Source: Methyloterricola oryzae
GTDB taxonomy: Bacteria > Pseudomonadota > Gammaproteobacteria > Methylococcales > Methylococcaceae
Direction: 5' to 3'
DNA length: 32,102 nt
Assembly: GCF_000934725.1 (NCBI RefSeq)
Contig: NZ_JYNS01000026.1
Location: forward strand, 1-32,102
Within the stretch, counting starts at the first letter, position 1. Every line of letters begins with the position of its first letter. The translations under genes and the position numbers were made by a program. Positions 1 through 6,602 of the stretch are shown in pieces. The notes beneath the pieces are model-generated. The model did no database searches, had not been told where the DNA came from, and saw only the letters and a program-made list of their open reading frames with translations.

Positions 1-195
1 TGGCTATTCGCCGGAAGTCTGCGTGCCGGTCAGCGCGCGGCTGCCATCATGAGCCTGATCCAGTCGGCGAAACTCAATGGTCACGACCCCTACGTCTATT
101 TGAAAGACGTGCTCACGCGACTTCCGACGCAACCCGCCCATCGGATTCATGAACTTCTGCCGCATCGCTGGCAGCTTGAAACCACTCCCGCTTAG
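1..195 (+). CDS. IS66 family transposase (TnpC), C-terminal fragment
   Basis: The plus strand is open from base 1 in frame 1 and stops with TAG at 193-195, giving 64 residues. The sequence carries the typical IS66 C-terminal block: a short helix rich in Ala (QRAAAIMSLIQSAKLNG), then DPYVYLKDVL, then a Pro-rich turn and HELLPHRW before the end. In the family this segment follows the DDE catalytic core. The catalytic part lies upstream of the window, so whether the copy is intact cannot be judged. The orientation agrees with the IS end at 253. Confidence 0.85.
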   Translation, partial: WLFAGSLRAGQRAAAIMSLIQSAKLNGHDPYVYLKDVLTRLPTQPAHRIHELLPHRWQLETTPA

Positions 196-253
196 TTCCT
201 CCAAGCGCGATCCGATTCCGGATTGCGTCAACATGGGATCGCCACGCGCTTAC
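1..253 (+). mobile_element. IS66-family insertion sequence, right end only
   Basis: The window opens inside the transposase of an IS66-like element. After the transposase stop at 195, about 58 bases of non-coding sequence end in CGCTTAC (247-253). This is the complement of the GTAAGCG that typically opens IS66-family terminal inverted repeats, so I place the element boundary at 253. IS66 elements usually make 8-bp target duplications; the candidate flank is GAATAGCC at 254-261, but its partner lies outside the window. Confidence 0.65.
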
Positions 254-323
254 GAATAGCCGCCATTCCCGCCATCGATTTTAGTTTCTCTGATGTGGCA
301 GCCCCTTGATGCGACCAAAACAT

Positions 324-1130
324 TCAATGGCTCGCCAATGTGCCGCGTTCCGCCTTTTTGCATGACTTTTGGTAGGAAGGATTGTTGAGGTGTTCATGCA
401 GGTGGGTATAACAGAGGTTATTACCCTGTATGTTAAACACCCAAATCGAATCATAATCACATCCATCCCACCGGGTGGGTATACTTTGGCACTGATAAGC
501 CTTTTGATTGGCCTTCATGCTTTCCCCTTCAGGGAGAGCGTTTAATTTCCACTGCGTGAGTAGGTGATGCGTCAGTACCAAGATATTCTCGTGCTCCCAC
601 GCAATGAAGATTTTTCTGGGCGTGGATGGCGATGAAGGCGAAAATTCCGGAGCCGTCAGCAGATCGTCTGACAGAGACGGCGTTTCAATAGCGCTATAAG
701 GCATCCATAGGGGATAGGACAAAGATGCCGCCGTCGGCTCGATGGTCCCGGCAGGGCGTTCATAATAATAAAAAGTATTTTCTCCCCCTGATATTTTACT
801 GCTGGGATTAGGCGCCACGAGATAGTCCGGGCAACCGAACATTCCTTGCAATCTGGCGGGTAGTCGCTGGGCACGTTTTCTCCCTACTTCACTCATATTG
901 CCATTTTCTAGGAAGCGGCCGTTCGGTAGAAGTTTTTTCTCGCCGTGACGAAACAAAATCAATGTAATTGCGTTAGGTTCGGCGGTCGGGGTGTAGGGTA
1001 CGGGGGTGGATTGCGTCGCCCACGAGGTCGGGATAGGGCCTGGGTTGCACTTGGCGGCCATAGCCGGATGCAATAACCCTGTGATTAACACAGATGCTAA
1101 ATATTGTCTGGATCGATAGGTGCCGATCAT
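324..1130 (-). CDS. Secreted histidine phosphatase superfamily protein
   Basis: This 268-residue protein starts with a signal peptide (about residues 1-25, ending HPAMA before AKCNP). The phosphate-binding catalytic motif FRHGEK has its RHG at residues 61-63; the His is the one phosphorylated in this superfamily. A later AWEHENIL segment (about residue 180) fits the second conserved region, with H followed by a beta-strand. The length and the signal peptide suggest a periplasmic or exported acid-phosphatase-like enzyme rather than a cytoplasmic phosphoglycerate mutase; the substrate cannot be read. An AAGGAAA ribosome site precedes the ATG at 1130. It lies downstream of a metallophosphoesterase on the same strand, so the two may form a phosphate-scavenging unit. 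Confidence 0.8.
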   Translation of the reverse strand: MIGTYRSRQYLASVLITGLLHPAMAAKCNPGPIPTSWATQSTPVPYTPTAEPNAITLILFRHGEKKLLPNGRFLENGNMSEVGRKRAQRLPARLQGMFGCPDYLVAPNPSSKISGGENTFYYYERPAGTIEPTAASLSYPLWMPYSAIETPSLSDDLLTAPEFSPSSPSTPRKIFIAWEHENILVLTHHLLTQWKLNALPEGESMKANQKAYQCQSIPTRWDGCDYDSIWVFNIQGNNLCYTHLHEHLNNPSYQKSCKKAERGTLASH

Positions 1131-1139
1131 GATTTTCCT

Positions 1140-1463
1140 TTAGCCGATATACAAAGATACTTCGAGAGAATGGGCGGTCAATGCCCAACGAAAGGCCAGC
1201 TGATGCAACAAAATCAACTTGGTCGGGTATTCTAGATCGGACAAACCTTCGACCAACTGCGTCATTGTTGTCAACGTATTTGGACTACGGGCCATCAGCA
1301 TCCATTCAGTGAGATATTCCATTCTCAAGAAATCCAGTTGACGGCAGCCACTTAAGTGCGGGAAAAGCCTGTCCGATACACCGGGATCACCGCTCCCGCA
1401 GCCTCGAAGCGCATCGGTCAATCGCAAGTATCGCAATCCCCTAAGGTGATCCGTAATGGGCAA
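1140..1463 (-). CDS. Small hypothetical protein overlapping the metallophosphoesterase 3' end
   Basis: A 107-residue open frame starts with ATG at 1463, overlaps the last 23 bases of the metallophosphoesterase, and ends 9 bases before the next gene. I recognise no domain. The sequence is Leu-rich and lacks a signal peptide, but it does not look like a random GC shadow: it has ordinary helical segments such as MEYLTEWMLMARS and KLILLHQLAFRWAL. It fills the only gap between two co-directional phosphatase genes. Translational coupling through the overlapping start is plausible. It could also be non-coding, since no clear ribosome site is visible inside the upstream gene. Confidence 0.35.
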   Translation of the reverse strand: MPITDHLRGLRYLRLTDALRGCGSGDPGVSDRLFPHLSGCRQLDFLRMEYLTEWMLMARSPNTLTTMTQLVEGLSDLEYPTKLILLHQLAFRWALTAHSLEVSLYIG

Positions 1464-3159
1464 TCTTCGCCTGCATTTCGGGGCTCAATTGCTTCACGAG
1501 CTCGGCGTTGTAAGCATGCGAACTGGTATCCGCGATGATGACCGGGGTGGCGCCGAATATCCGCGCTGCGCCGATGGCATAACCACGCGACTTCGCCGCG
1601 GGAGAGCCTTCCGCAACGGCGGGATCGACATTGGTCACGATGATCGAAAGGGTATTGTCGCCGTTGCGATGGATGTCGAAAGTGCGGAACTGCTGGGGAA
1701 AATCCCGTAGCGATGAGGTCTCGACCTCCCAAAAGCTGTTTTGGGGACCCTGGCCGGCTATGGCCGGATCATAGGGCTGAGGAGTCACAACATTGACGTG
1801 GCGATGCCCCGCGATCCAAAGGATGAGATTCGGATAGTTGTGAAGCATGGAGAGCAATGAAGCATCGCTGGGAGTCGTGAGTAAGGGAACATTCCCCGAG
1901 TCGGTTGCCAGGGTCTTCTGCGGATTGATCGGGACATGCGCCGCTATGATCATCAGATGGCCTTCGTTCTGGCCCTTTTGCAGCTGGCGCCGGAGCCAGC
2001 GGATCCGGCTCTTGTCCAAGCAGCCTAGGGCGTAATTTGTCTGCCCGGGGCCCTTGCAAGTATCGTCGAGCACGATCATCTTGATCGGAAGCTTTGACTT
2101 CGGCTTGAAGCTATAAGAGGCAAAATCCTTGTCCAGGTTGGCCTGGGTGAAGCCATGGCCGACCGGTTTCGACGTTGTCCTGAAGAATTCCTTCATCCAG
2201 TTCAGGCTCGATGAAGCCGAAGTGGAAAGGCTGTGGCGCTTCTTGTCGGGAATCACCCTTGGAGGCACCGCGATCGCTTGTTCCGGGCCTGCCTTGATGA
2301 TGTCTCCGAAAGGCGTCGATCCGTCCACCACGCCCATATAGACGCCCGTGGAATCTGCCGTTTCCGGCGGGTCTCCCATGTTGATGACGGTGTTCCCGAC
2401 ATGGGCATGGCGGGTTTTCTTGTCTTCGTAGAACTTTCCCGACCAGAACTGATCGTGATTGCCAACAACCTGATACCACCGGATGGTCTTGTCCAGGCCG
2501 AAAGCCCTGAAGGGTTGCTGATAATCTATGGTTCCGGCCCCGGCGTGGCCGCCGGAACTGGGGGTGATGACCTTTCCGTCAAGGACGTCGATATACCATC
2601 TCAGTTCGTTGTACTGGGTGTTGTTGACGGCGTCGCCGAGCGCGATGCCGAAATCGAAGGGTGATCTTCTGTGCAGCGCATTGATGGTCTGGACCGCGGC
2701 GTCAAGGACCTGGGTCGTCGACAGAATGACCGGCGAATAGCCCGATTGCAGACCGGAGGAAGCCGGGCCGTAGGGGGCGCTCCAGCCAAGATAAATCGCT
2801 TGGGCCGGGGATTCCTTGTCGGTGATATGCACGTCGCTGATGGTGAAGAACGATAACAGGCGCGCCACATTCGGAGCGCCGGTAAACCCAGGTGCAAGTT
2901 CGGTCCGCTTTACGTAATCCAGGCCGTTCCCTGCCTGCCAGGCGCTGTATCCATACGGGGCATAGAGCGATACATCTCCCGGGTTGATCTGCGGCGTGCT
3001 TGCAGTGAGGCCGATCGGCAGGATCTGCTGTTCGGCCGTCGTGAAAACATACTGGGCGATCGGCCATACGACCGGTTCCGGGCCCTTGCCACCGTAGACT
3101 TCCGCCGGGAATTGGATGGCGAGAAGAGCAGCAAAACCGAAAAGGCTGAATTTGCACAT
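1441..3159 (-). CDS. Exported calcineurin-like metallophosphoesterase
   Basis: The protein has 572 residues with a signal peptide (MCKFSLFGFAALLAIQFPAE, cleavage near VYG). The full metallophosphoesterase signature is present: D109-x-H111 in TISDVHITD, GD at 175-176 (ALGDAVNN), GNHD at 233-236, a later AAHVP histidine, and GHRH near residue 440. These residues bind the two-metal centre. The large inserts between motifs resemble the TIGR03768 (RPA4764-type) exported phosphoesterases; that assignment is from memory. The substrate is unknown. The ribosome site GGAG lies within an inverted repeat just upstream (3167-3180). It is first in a minus-strand run ending with a histidine phosphatase. Confidence 0.85.
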   Translation of the reverse strand: MCKFSLFGFAALLAIQFPAEVYGGKGPEPVVWPIAQYVFTTAEQQILPIGLTASTPQINPGDVSLYAPYGYSAWQAGNGLDYVKRTELAPGFTGAPNVARLLSFFTISDVHITDKESPAQAIYLGWSAPYGPASSGLQSGYSPVILSTTQVLDAAVQTINALHRRSPFDFGIALGDAVNNTQYNELRWYIDVLDGKVITPSSGGHAGAGTIDYQQPFRAFGLDKTIRWYQVVGNHDQFWSGKFYEDKKTRHAHVGNTVINMGDPPETADSTGVYMGVVDGSTPFGDIIKAGPEQAIAVPPRVIPDKKRHSLSTSASSSLNWMKEFFRTTSKPVGHGFTQANLDKDFASYSFKPKSKLPIKMIVLDDTCKGPGQTNYALGCLDKSRIRWLRRQLQKGQNEGHLMIIAAHVPINPQKTLATDSGNVPLLTTPSDASLLSMLHNYPNLILWIAGHRHVNVVTPQPYDPAIAGQGPQNSFWEVETSSLRDFPQQFRTFDIHRNGDNTLSIIVTNVDPAVAEGSPAAKSRGYAIGAARIFGATPVIIADTSSHAYNAELVKQLSPEMQAKIAHYGSP

Positions 3160-3166
3160 GGTTGCA

Positions 3167-3180
3167 ACTCCAAGTGGAGT
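3167..3180. promoter_or_regulatory. Perfect inverted repeat holding the ribosome site of the phosphoesterase
   Basis: On the minus strand ACTCCA-CT-TGGAGT is a perfect 6-bp inverted repeat ending about 7 bases before the ATG at 3159. The right arm supplies the GGAG ribosome-binding sequence. If folded in mRNA, the hairpin would sequester the site; with a 2-base loop it would be strained, so a DNA operator is the other option. No experimental or family knowledge supports either. Confidence 0.35.
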
Positions 3181-3272
3181 CTAGGTGGCATTGGACGGAG
3201 ACGACCCTTCCCCTCTGATCGGACCCGGCTCGTGAGTTGGGGCTTATCTAAACTGAGTTGGTGACGCGCGTC

Positions 3273-3289
3273 CGTAATACGGTCGTAAT
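3273..3289. promoter_or_regulatory. Tandem CGTAAT repeats at 11-bp spacing (possible PhoB-like box)
   Basis: CCGTAAT and TCGTAAT occur with an 11-bp period (CGTAAT at 3273-3278 and 3284-3289), about 115 bases upstream of the metallophosphoesterase start. PhoB-type response regulators bind two 7-mers spaced 11 bp apart, and the downstream genes are phosphatases. The 7-mers match the CTGTCAT consensus only partly. Read in the same sense as the consensus they lie on the strand opposite the gene. This is a suggestion only. Confidence 0.25.
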
Positions 3290-4263
3290 TTCAGCCAGCA
3301 GATGGACGCCGCCAAAATTCTCATGATCCATGTCCGGAAAGTGTAGACGAGATAGGTCACCTCGAAAAACGCGCCCCATGAGGTACTGACGCCCCTATTC
3401 CTTTGACAAAAAATCCAGAAGGCGGCCGCTCGAGTGAAATTGGGCTGTTGGTGCGAATGACTGTAAGGGCCGACCTGACGCCGAGAAATCCAAGCTAGCG
3501 ACCGGCTGCGACTGAGTGCACAAAGGGCATTCCACGCCGGGATAACTGCTTTACTCCAGGTAGCTGACGCTCCCGCTCCCGCAGTTGCCGCGCTCGTTTC
3601 AAACTCGGCCTAACCGGCCAGCCAACTTTCTCCACACCCGCCATTCCCGAACGGCAGCTCTCTCGAAGATCGAATCGACCCTTCGTGCCCACAACCACCG
3701 TCCAGTTCCCTTGAGCCCCAATGACGGGTTCATGAGGATTGAGCGTTCGGACAGGCTTCCAATCGTATGGACCGAAACGAAGTTATCCATATTCAAGCGA
3801 CAACGCCGAACTTTTATAGATATTATTCGTACATTTCATTTTTACGGCCGTCGATAAGCCGATCTCGCCGTCGCTCAATTCCTTCAAGCACTGCTCCGCA
3901 GCTACCCTCTTCCGCCTGGACGGGCTTACAAAAGTTTACGTTTCCCGGTGGGCCATGGCCGTAAGGGTCAGCGACGACCGAATCTGGCGGGCGAACAAAG
4001 CTCACAGCTTGTAAGGGACGCAATCGTGAAAATTAAGCAAACAGTTTTTTCATCGCCTTGAACCTCGTCGAGATTGATGGACTTTTAGCGCTGAAGAATC
4101 CATCGATACATTTTGGCTAAACGTTGGCGATGAGGAGCCTGAAGCATGTCGGCACCATTGTTCCAATGATTGAGAAGTGGCGGAATTTGGGTTGAGCATC
4201 GTCGCAAAATTTTTTTCGTCGAGCCTAGATCTACCTTGCATTTTCTTCTCTGGCTACTAACCT
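3290..4263. other. Long intergenic region without a convincing gene
   Basis: Roughly 1 kb between the divergently transcribed phosphatase run and the arsR gene. Only short open frames occur on either strand, none with a recognisable domain, a good ribosome site or codon use like the flanking genes. GC content falls toward 4000-4290, with T-rich and A-rich tracts as expected before a promoter. A weak -35-like TTGCAT at 4236 precedes the arsR operator, but no good -10 hexamer is obvious. Confidence 0.5.
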
Positions 4264-4279
4264 ATGAACAGCTATTCAT
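4264..4279. promoter_or_regulatory. ArsR/SmtB-type operator candidate upstream of arsR
   Basis: ATGAACA-gc-TATTCAT is a near-perfect inverted repeat (6 of 7 positions pair) around a 2-bp centre. It resembles the 12-2-12 operators of zinc-sensing SmtB/ZiaR/CzrA repressors, which contain TGAA-N8-TTCA-like cores. It ends 12 bases before the regulator's ATG. A bound repressor there would block initiation or early elongation, so I infer autorepression relieved by metal. Confidence 0.65.
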
Positions 4280-4291
4280 GTTTATAGATCT

Positions 4292-4600
4292 ATGTCTTTA
4301 TCAAAACCTGTCTTTGAGCCTGTTGAAGAACTTGCGGACCTGTTCCGTCTATTGGGTGACAGCACCCGCCTTCATATTGTGCTCACTTGCCTGAATGAGC
4401 CCATTTCCGTTGGCGAAATTGCCAGTCGGCTCGATCTCAGCCAATCGCTGGTAAGCCACCATCTGCGACTGCTGCGTGCGGCCCGGATCGTCAAAGCGAC
4501 TCGGCAAGGTAAGCAGGTGTTCTATATCGCGGCTGACCAACACATCTCCGGGATGCTGACCGAGATGCTCGAACACATTGCCGAGCCTCATCAGGATTAA
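4292..4600 (+). CDS. ArsR/SmtB-family metal-sensing repressor with alpha-5 zinc site
   Basis: A 102-residue winged-helix regulator. The helix-turn-helix runs from about residue 40 to 62 (VGEIASRLDLSQSLVSHHL), followed by the wing (TRQGKQVFYIA). The C-terminal helix carries D82-x-H84 and H95-x-x-E98, i.e. DxH-x10-HxxE, the same spacing as the alpha-5 zinc site of SmtB and CzrA. No Cys-based alpha-3 site (CxC of ArsR/CadC) is seen, so Zn(II) or Co(II) sensing is more likely than arsenite. The start is fixed: an in-frame TGA at 4265 excludes anything longer, and ATG 4292 is the first start after it, though with a poor ribosome site. It probably controls the whole plus-strand metal block. Confidence 0.9.
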   Translation: MSLSKPVFEPVEELADLFRLLGDSTRLHIVLTCLNEPISVGEIASRLDLSQSLVSHHLRLLRAARIVKATRQGKQVFYIAADQHISGMLTEMLEHIAEPHQD

Positions 4601-4604
4601 GCCC

Positions 4605-5564
4605 ATGGCCCATGACCACCATCACACACACGGTCACAATCATATCCATCATGCTTCTGGCGCGAGCCACAGTCATCACGCGAAGCCGAAAGACTATGGT
4701 CTCGCCTTCGTCATCGCCATCGCATTGAACTCGGCTTTCGTCATCACCGAGTTCACGTACGGTTTACTCGCTAATTCGACGGCGTTGATGGCAGATGCCG
4801 GGCATAACTTGTCAGATGTGCTGGGTTTACTATTGGCTTGGGGTGCCGCGCTGCTCGCCAAGAGAGCGCCACGGGGACGATACACATATGGTCTCCGTAC
4901 CAGTTCGATTCTGGCGGCACTGGCCAATGCCGTGCTTCTGCTAGTGGCATCCGGCGGCATCGCCTGGGAAGCGGTTCGGCGAATTTCCGAGCCTCCGGAG
5001 GTTGCCGGCCTGACGGTGACGCTGGTAGCGGCGGCCGGCATCGTGATCAATGGGCTTTCCGCGTGGCTGTTCGTCAAGGGCAGCAAAGGCGATCTCAATA
5101 TTCGCGGCGCGTATCTCCATATGGCAGCCGATGCGGCTGCTTCAGCGGGAGTTGTCCTCGCCGGCATCGCGATGATGTTTACCGGGTGGTATTGGCTTGA
5201 TCCTGCGATCAGCATGCTCATCGTGCTGGTCATCATGATCGGAAGCTGGGGGTTGTTGCGCGCGTCGATCCAACTGGCTTTGTCCGCCGCTCCCGCCCAC
5301 ATTGACATGCCGGTCATCGCGGAATTCCTTCGGCAGCAGGATGGCGTCACCGGCATCCACGATCTTCATATCTGGGGGATGAGCACGACGGAAAGTGCAC
5401 TGACCGTGCATCTGGTCATGCCTCAAGGCCATCCCGGCGATGCCTTCATGGATGAACTGGCGGATGCGCTCAAAACGAAGTTCGCCATAGCCCATAGTAC
5501 CCTCCAGATCGAGCAAGGAACGACGCAACACGCTTGCCCGTTGATTCCGTTCCAAGTCTCCTAG
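4605..5564 (+). CDS. Cation diffusion facilitator (CzcD/ZitB-like) metal exporter
   Basis: I start the protein at ATG 4605 (319 residues), four bases after arsR ends and behind an AGGA at about 4592; an in-frame ATG at 4578 would overlap arsR. The first 25 residues contain 12 histidines, a likely zinc-binding loop. Six transmembrane segments follow. Segment 2 carries H67-N-L-S-D71 and segment 5 carries H-M-A-A-D, the paired HxxxD residues that form the transport site in Zn/Cd-type CDF antiporters. The C-terminal cytoplasmic domain (about residues 215-310) has the usual HDLHIWGMS segment. It would move Zn2+, Co2+ or Cd2+ from cytoplasm to periplasm, feeding the CzcCBA pump downstream. Confidence 0.92.
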   Translation: MAHDHHHTHGHNHIHHASGASHSHHAKPKDYGLAFVIAIALNSAFVITEFTYGLLANSTALMADAGHNLSDVLGLLLAWGAALLAKRAPRGRYTYGLRTSSILAALANAVLLLVASGGIAWEAVRRISEPPEVAGLTVTLVAAAGIVINGLSAWLFVKGSKGDLNIRGAYLHMAADAAASAGVVLAGIAMMFTGWYWLDPAISMLIVLVIMIGSWGLLRASIQLALSAAPAHIDMPVIAEFLRQQDGVTGIHDLHIWGMSTTESALTVHLVMPQGHPGDAFMDELADALKTKFAIAHSTLQIEQGTTQHACPLIPFQVS

Positions 5565-5617
5565 CGCATATTCGGCATACGCAACCATTACCCACTTCAC
5601 TCCGAGACGGTTCCGCT

Positions 5618-6004
5618 ATGAAACATTACCTAATGCCATTCATTATGTGCTCCGTGTTTCACGCCCATGCTTACGCCGAAGAAGCGGATCAGAGCCAGGC
5701 GGCCATCAAACATCTGGAAAGCGCCTCGGTTGCGGCCCAATCCGGCAATTCTGAAAGTGCTGGGCAAGAAACCGAACTGGCCAAGAAACATGTGATCGCC
5801 CATCAAGCCAAACATCCGTTGCATCCCACATCTCGGAATCCTGATGAAATTGCTCGGCGTGACCATGTCAAGCAGGCTTTATCCAAAATCGGCGAAGCGG
5901 CCTCATTAGTAAAACAAGGTCAGGTCGAATATGTCTCGGGCGCAACGGGCGACGCGATTCAGCAAATTCAACTGGAGACCCAAAGTGATCAGACCGTCAA
6001 TTGA
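5618..6004 (+). CDS. SmbP-like small periplasmic metal-binding protein
   Basis: I take the ATG at 5618 (128 residues) because it gives a clean signal peptide (MKHYLMPFIMCSVFHAHAYA, cut before EEADQ); a longer frame from 5534 would bury it. The mature part holds two related helical hairpins: AIKHLESASVAAQSGN...ELAKKHVIAHQAKH and HVKQALSKIGEAASLVKQGQ. This is the layout of SmbP, the small four-helix metal-binding protein of Nitrosomonas. Histidines and acidic residues line the predicted helices, though fewer than in SmbP itself. It lies between the CDF exporter and the czc genes, so metal buffering in the periplasm is a reasonable inference. Confidence 0.65.
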   Translation: MKHYLMPFIMCSVFHAHAYAEEADQSQAAIKHLESASVAAQSGNSESAGQETELAKKHVIAHQAKHPLHPTSRNPDEIARRDHVKQALSKIGEAASLVKQGQVEYVSGATGDAIQQIQLETQSDQTVN

Positions 6005-6043
6005 TCTGTTCTGATTGATGGCGATCCACATCCAGTCGCGTTG

Positions 6044-6517
6044 ATGTCTACTTCGACTACCAACACCGTATCAGTCAACGCCAGGATTCGTCCGGCGTTG
6101 CTGCTGTTCCTGGTTTTTGCGCTGCTGTGCCGCTTTACCACCAACGCTCTGAGCGGACCCCTTTACGTACTCTGCTTAGGCGCCGATGGGCACGTGGCTG
6201 TGGAGGTCGCCCATCATAACCATCGCGAGGGCACCCCTGTTTCTGCGGCTCTGACCATGCAAGCCGCCGAGCAACTCCCGTTGGTTTCGAGCTTCGATCC
6301 GCCGTGCCGAGACATACCGGTCACACCCAATGCAAAAAGCTCTCAAGTCAGCTCCGATTCTTCCAAAACGTCAGGCGTTCTTCACGGGGCTGGGCCTGGT
6401 TTCCTCTTGCTCGCGTTATTCGTTGGGCCCTCACAGCCTGTGCAGCGATCCAATGGCCGCCCCCTTGAACTCGACTCCCGCATTTTCCTGAGGCGCTTTG
6501 TCGTCCTGTTGATCTGA
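6044..6517 (+). CDS. Unrecognised exported or membrane-anchored protein of the czc locus
   Basis: A 157-residue frame from ATG 6044 (a TTG codon at 6041 is in frame just before). A hydrophobic segment at about residues 17-36 is followed by LCLGADGHVAVE, a His-rich patch (VAHHNHREG) and a PPCRDIPV segment, then a Ser-rich stretch and a second hydrophobic segment (about residues 121-132). The two Cys regions with HHNH between them could bind metal. The position resembles the small accessory ORFs often found before czcC, but I cannot assign it to CzcI, CzcN or any named family. It is separated from czcC by 85 bases holding two inverted repeats. Confidence 0.55.
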   Translation: MSTSTTNTVSVNARIRPALLLFLVFALLCRFTTNALSGPLYVLCLGADGHVAVEVAHHNHREGTPVSAALTMQAAEQLPLVSSFDPPCRDIPVTPNAKSSQVSSDSSKTSGVLHGAGPGFLLLALFVGPSQPVQRSNGRPLELDSRIFLRRFVVLLI

Positions 6518-6539
6518 TTCGCCCGCCGCTGCCGCTCCC

Positions 6540-6569
6540 CATCCTTTGATGCTTCGTCACCAAGGGATG
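6540..6569 (+). promoter_or_regulatory. Strong hairpin between the small ORF and czcC
   Basis: CATCCTTTGATG (6540-6551) and CACCAAGGGATG (6558-6569) pair over 12 positions with one G-U pair and one mismatch, closing a 6-base loop (CTTCGT). No U-run follows, so a classical terminator is unlikely. It may instead attenuate transcription, protect the czcC mRNA 5' end, or be part of an operator region. Confidence 0.45.
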
Positions 6570-6583
6570 GAATCCTGATTCCA
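6568..6583. promoter_or_regulatory. Perfect palindrome upstream of czcC
   Basis: TGGAATC-ct-GATTCCA is a perfect 7-2-7 inverted repeat ending 19 bases before the czcC ATG and just before its ribosome site (GCGGAG, about 6588). Its 2-base centre is too short for a stable RNA loop, so a DNA-binding site for a dimeric regulator is the better guess. It differs in sequence from the arsR operator at 4264, which suggests a different regulator or none. Confidence 0.35.
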
Positions 6584-6602
6584 TGCTGCGGAGAAATCCT
6601 TT

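Noticed and set aside
4694-5356. Minus-strand frame (220 codons) opposite the CDF gene
   Set aside because: Ser/Thr/Ala/Met-rich antisense of membrane-segment codons; the plus strand is certain from CDF motifs.
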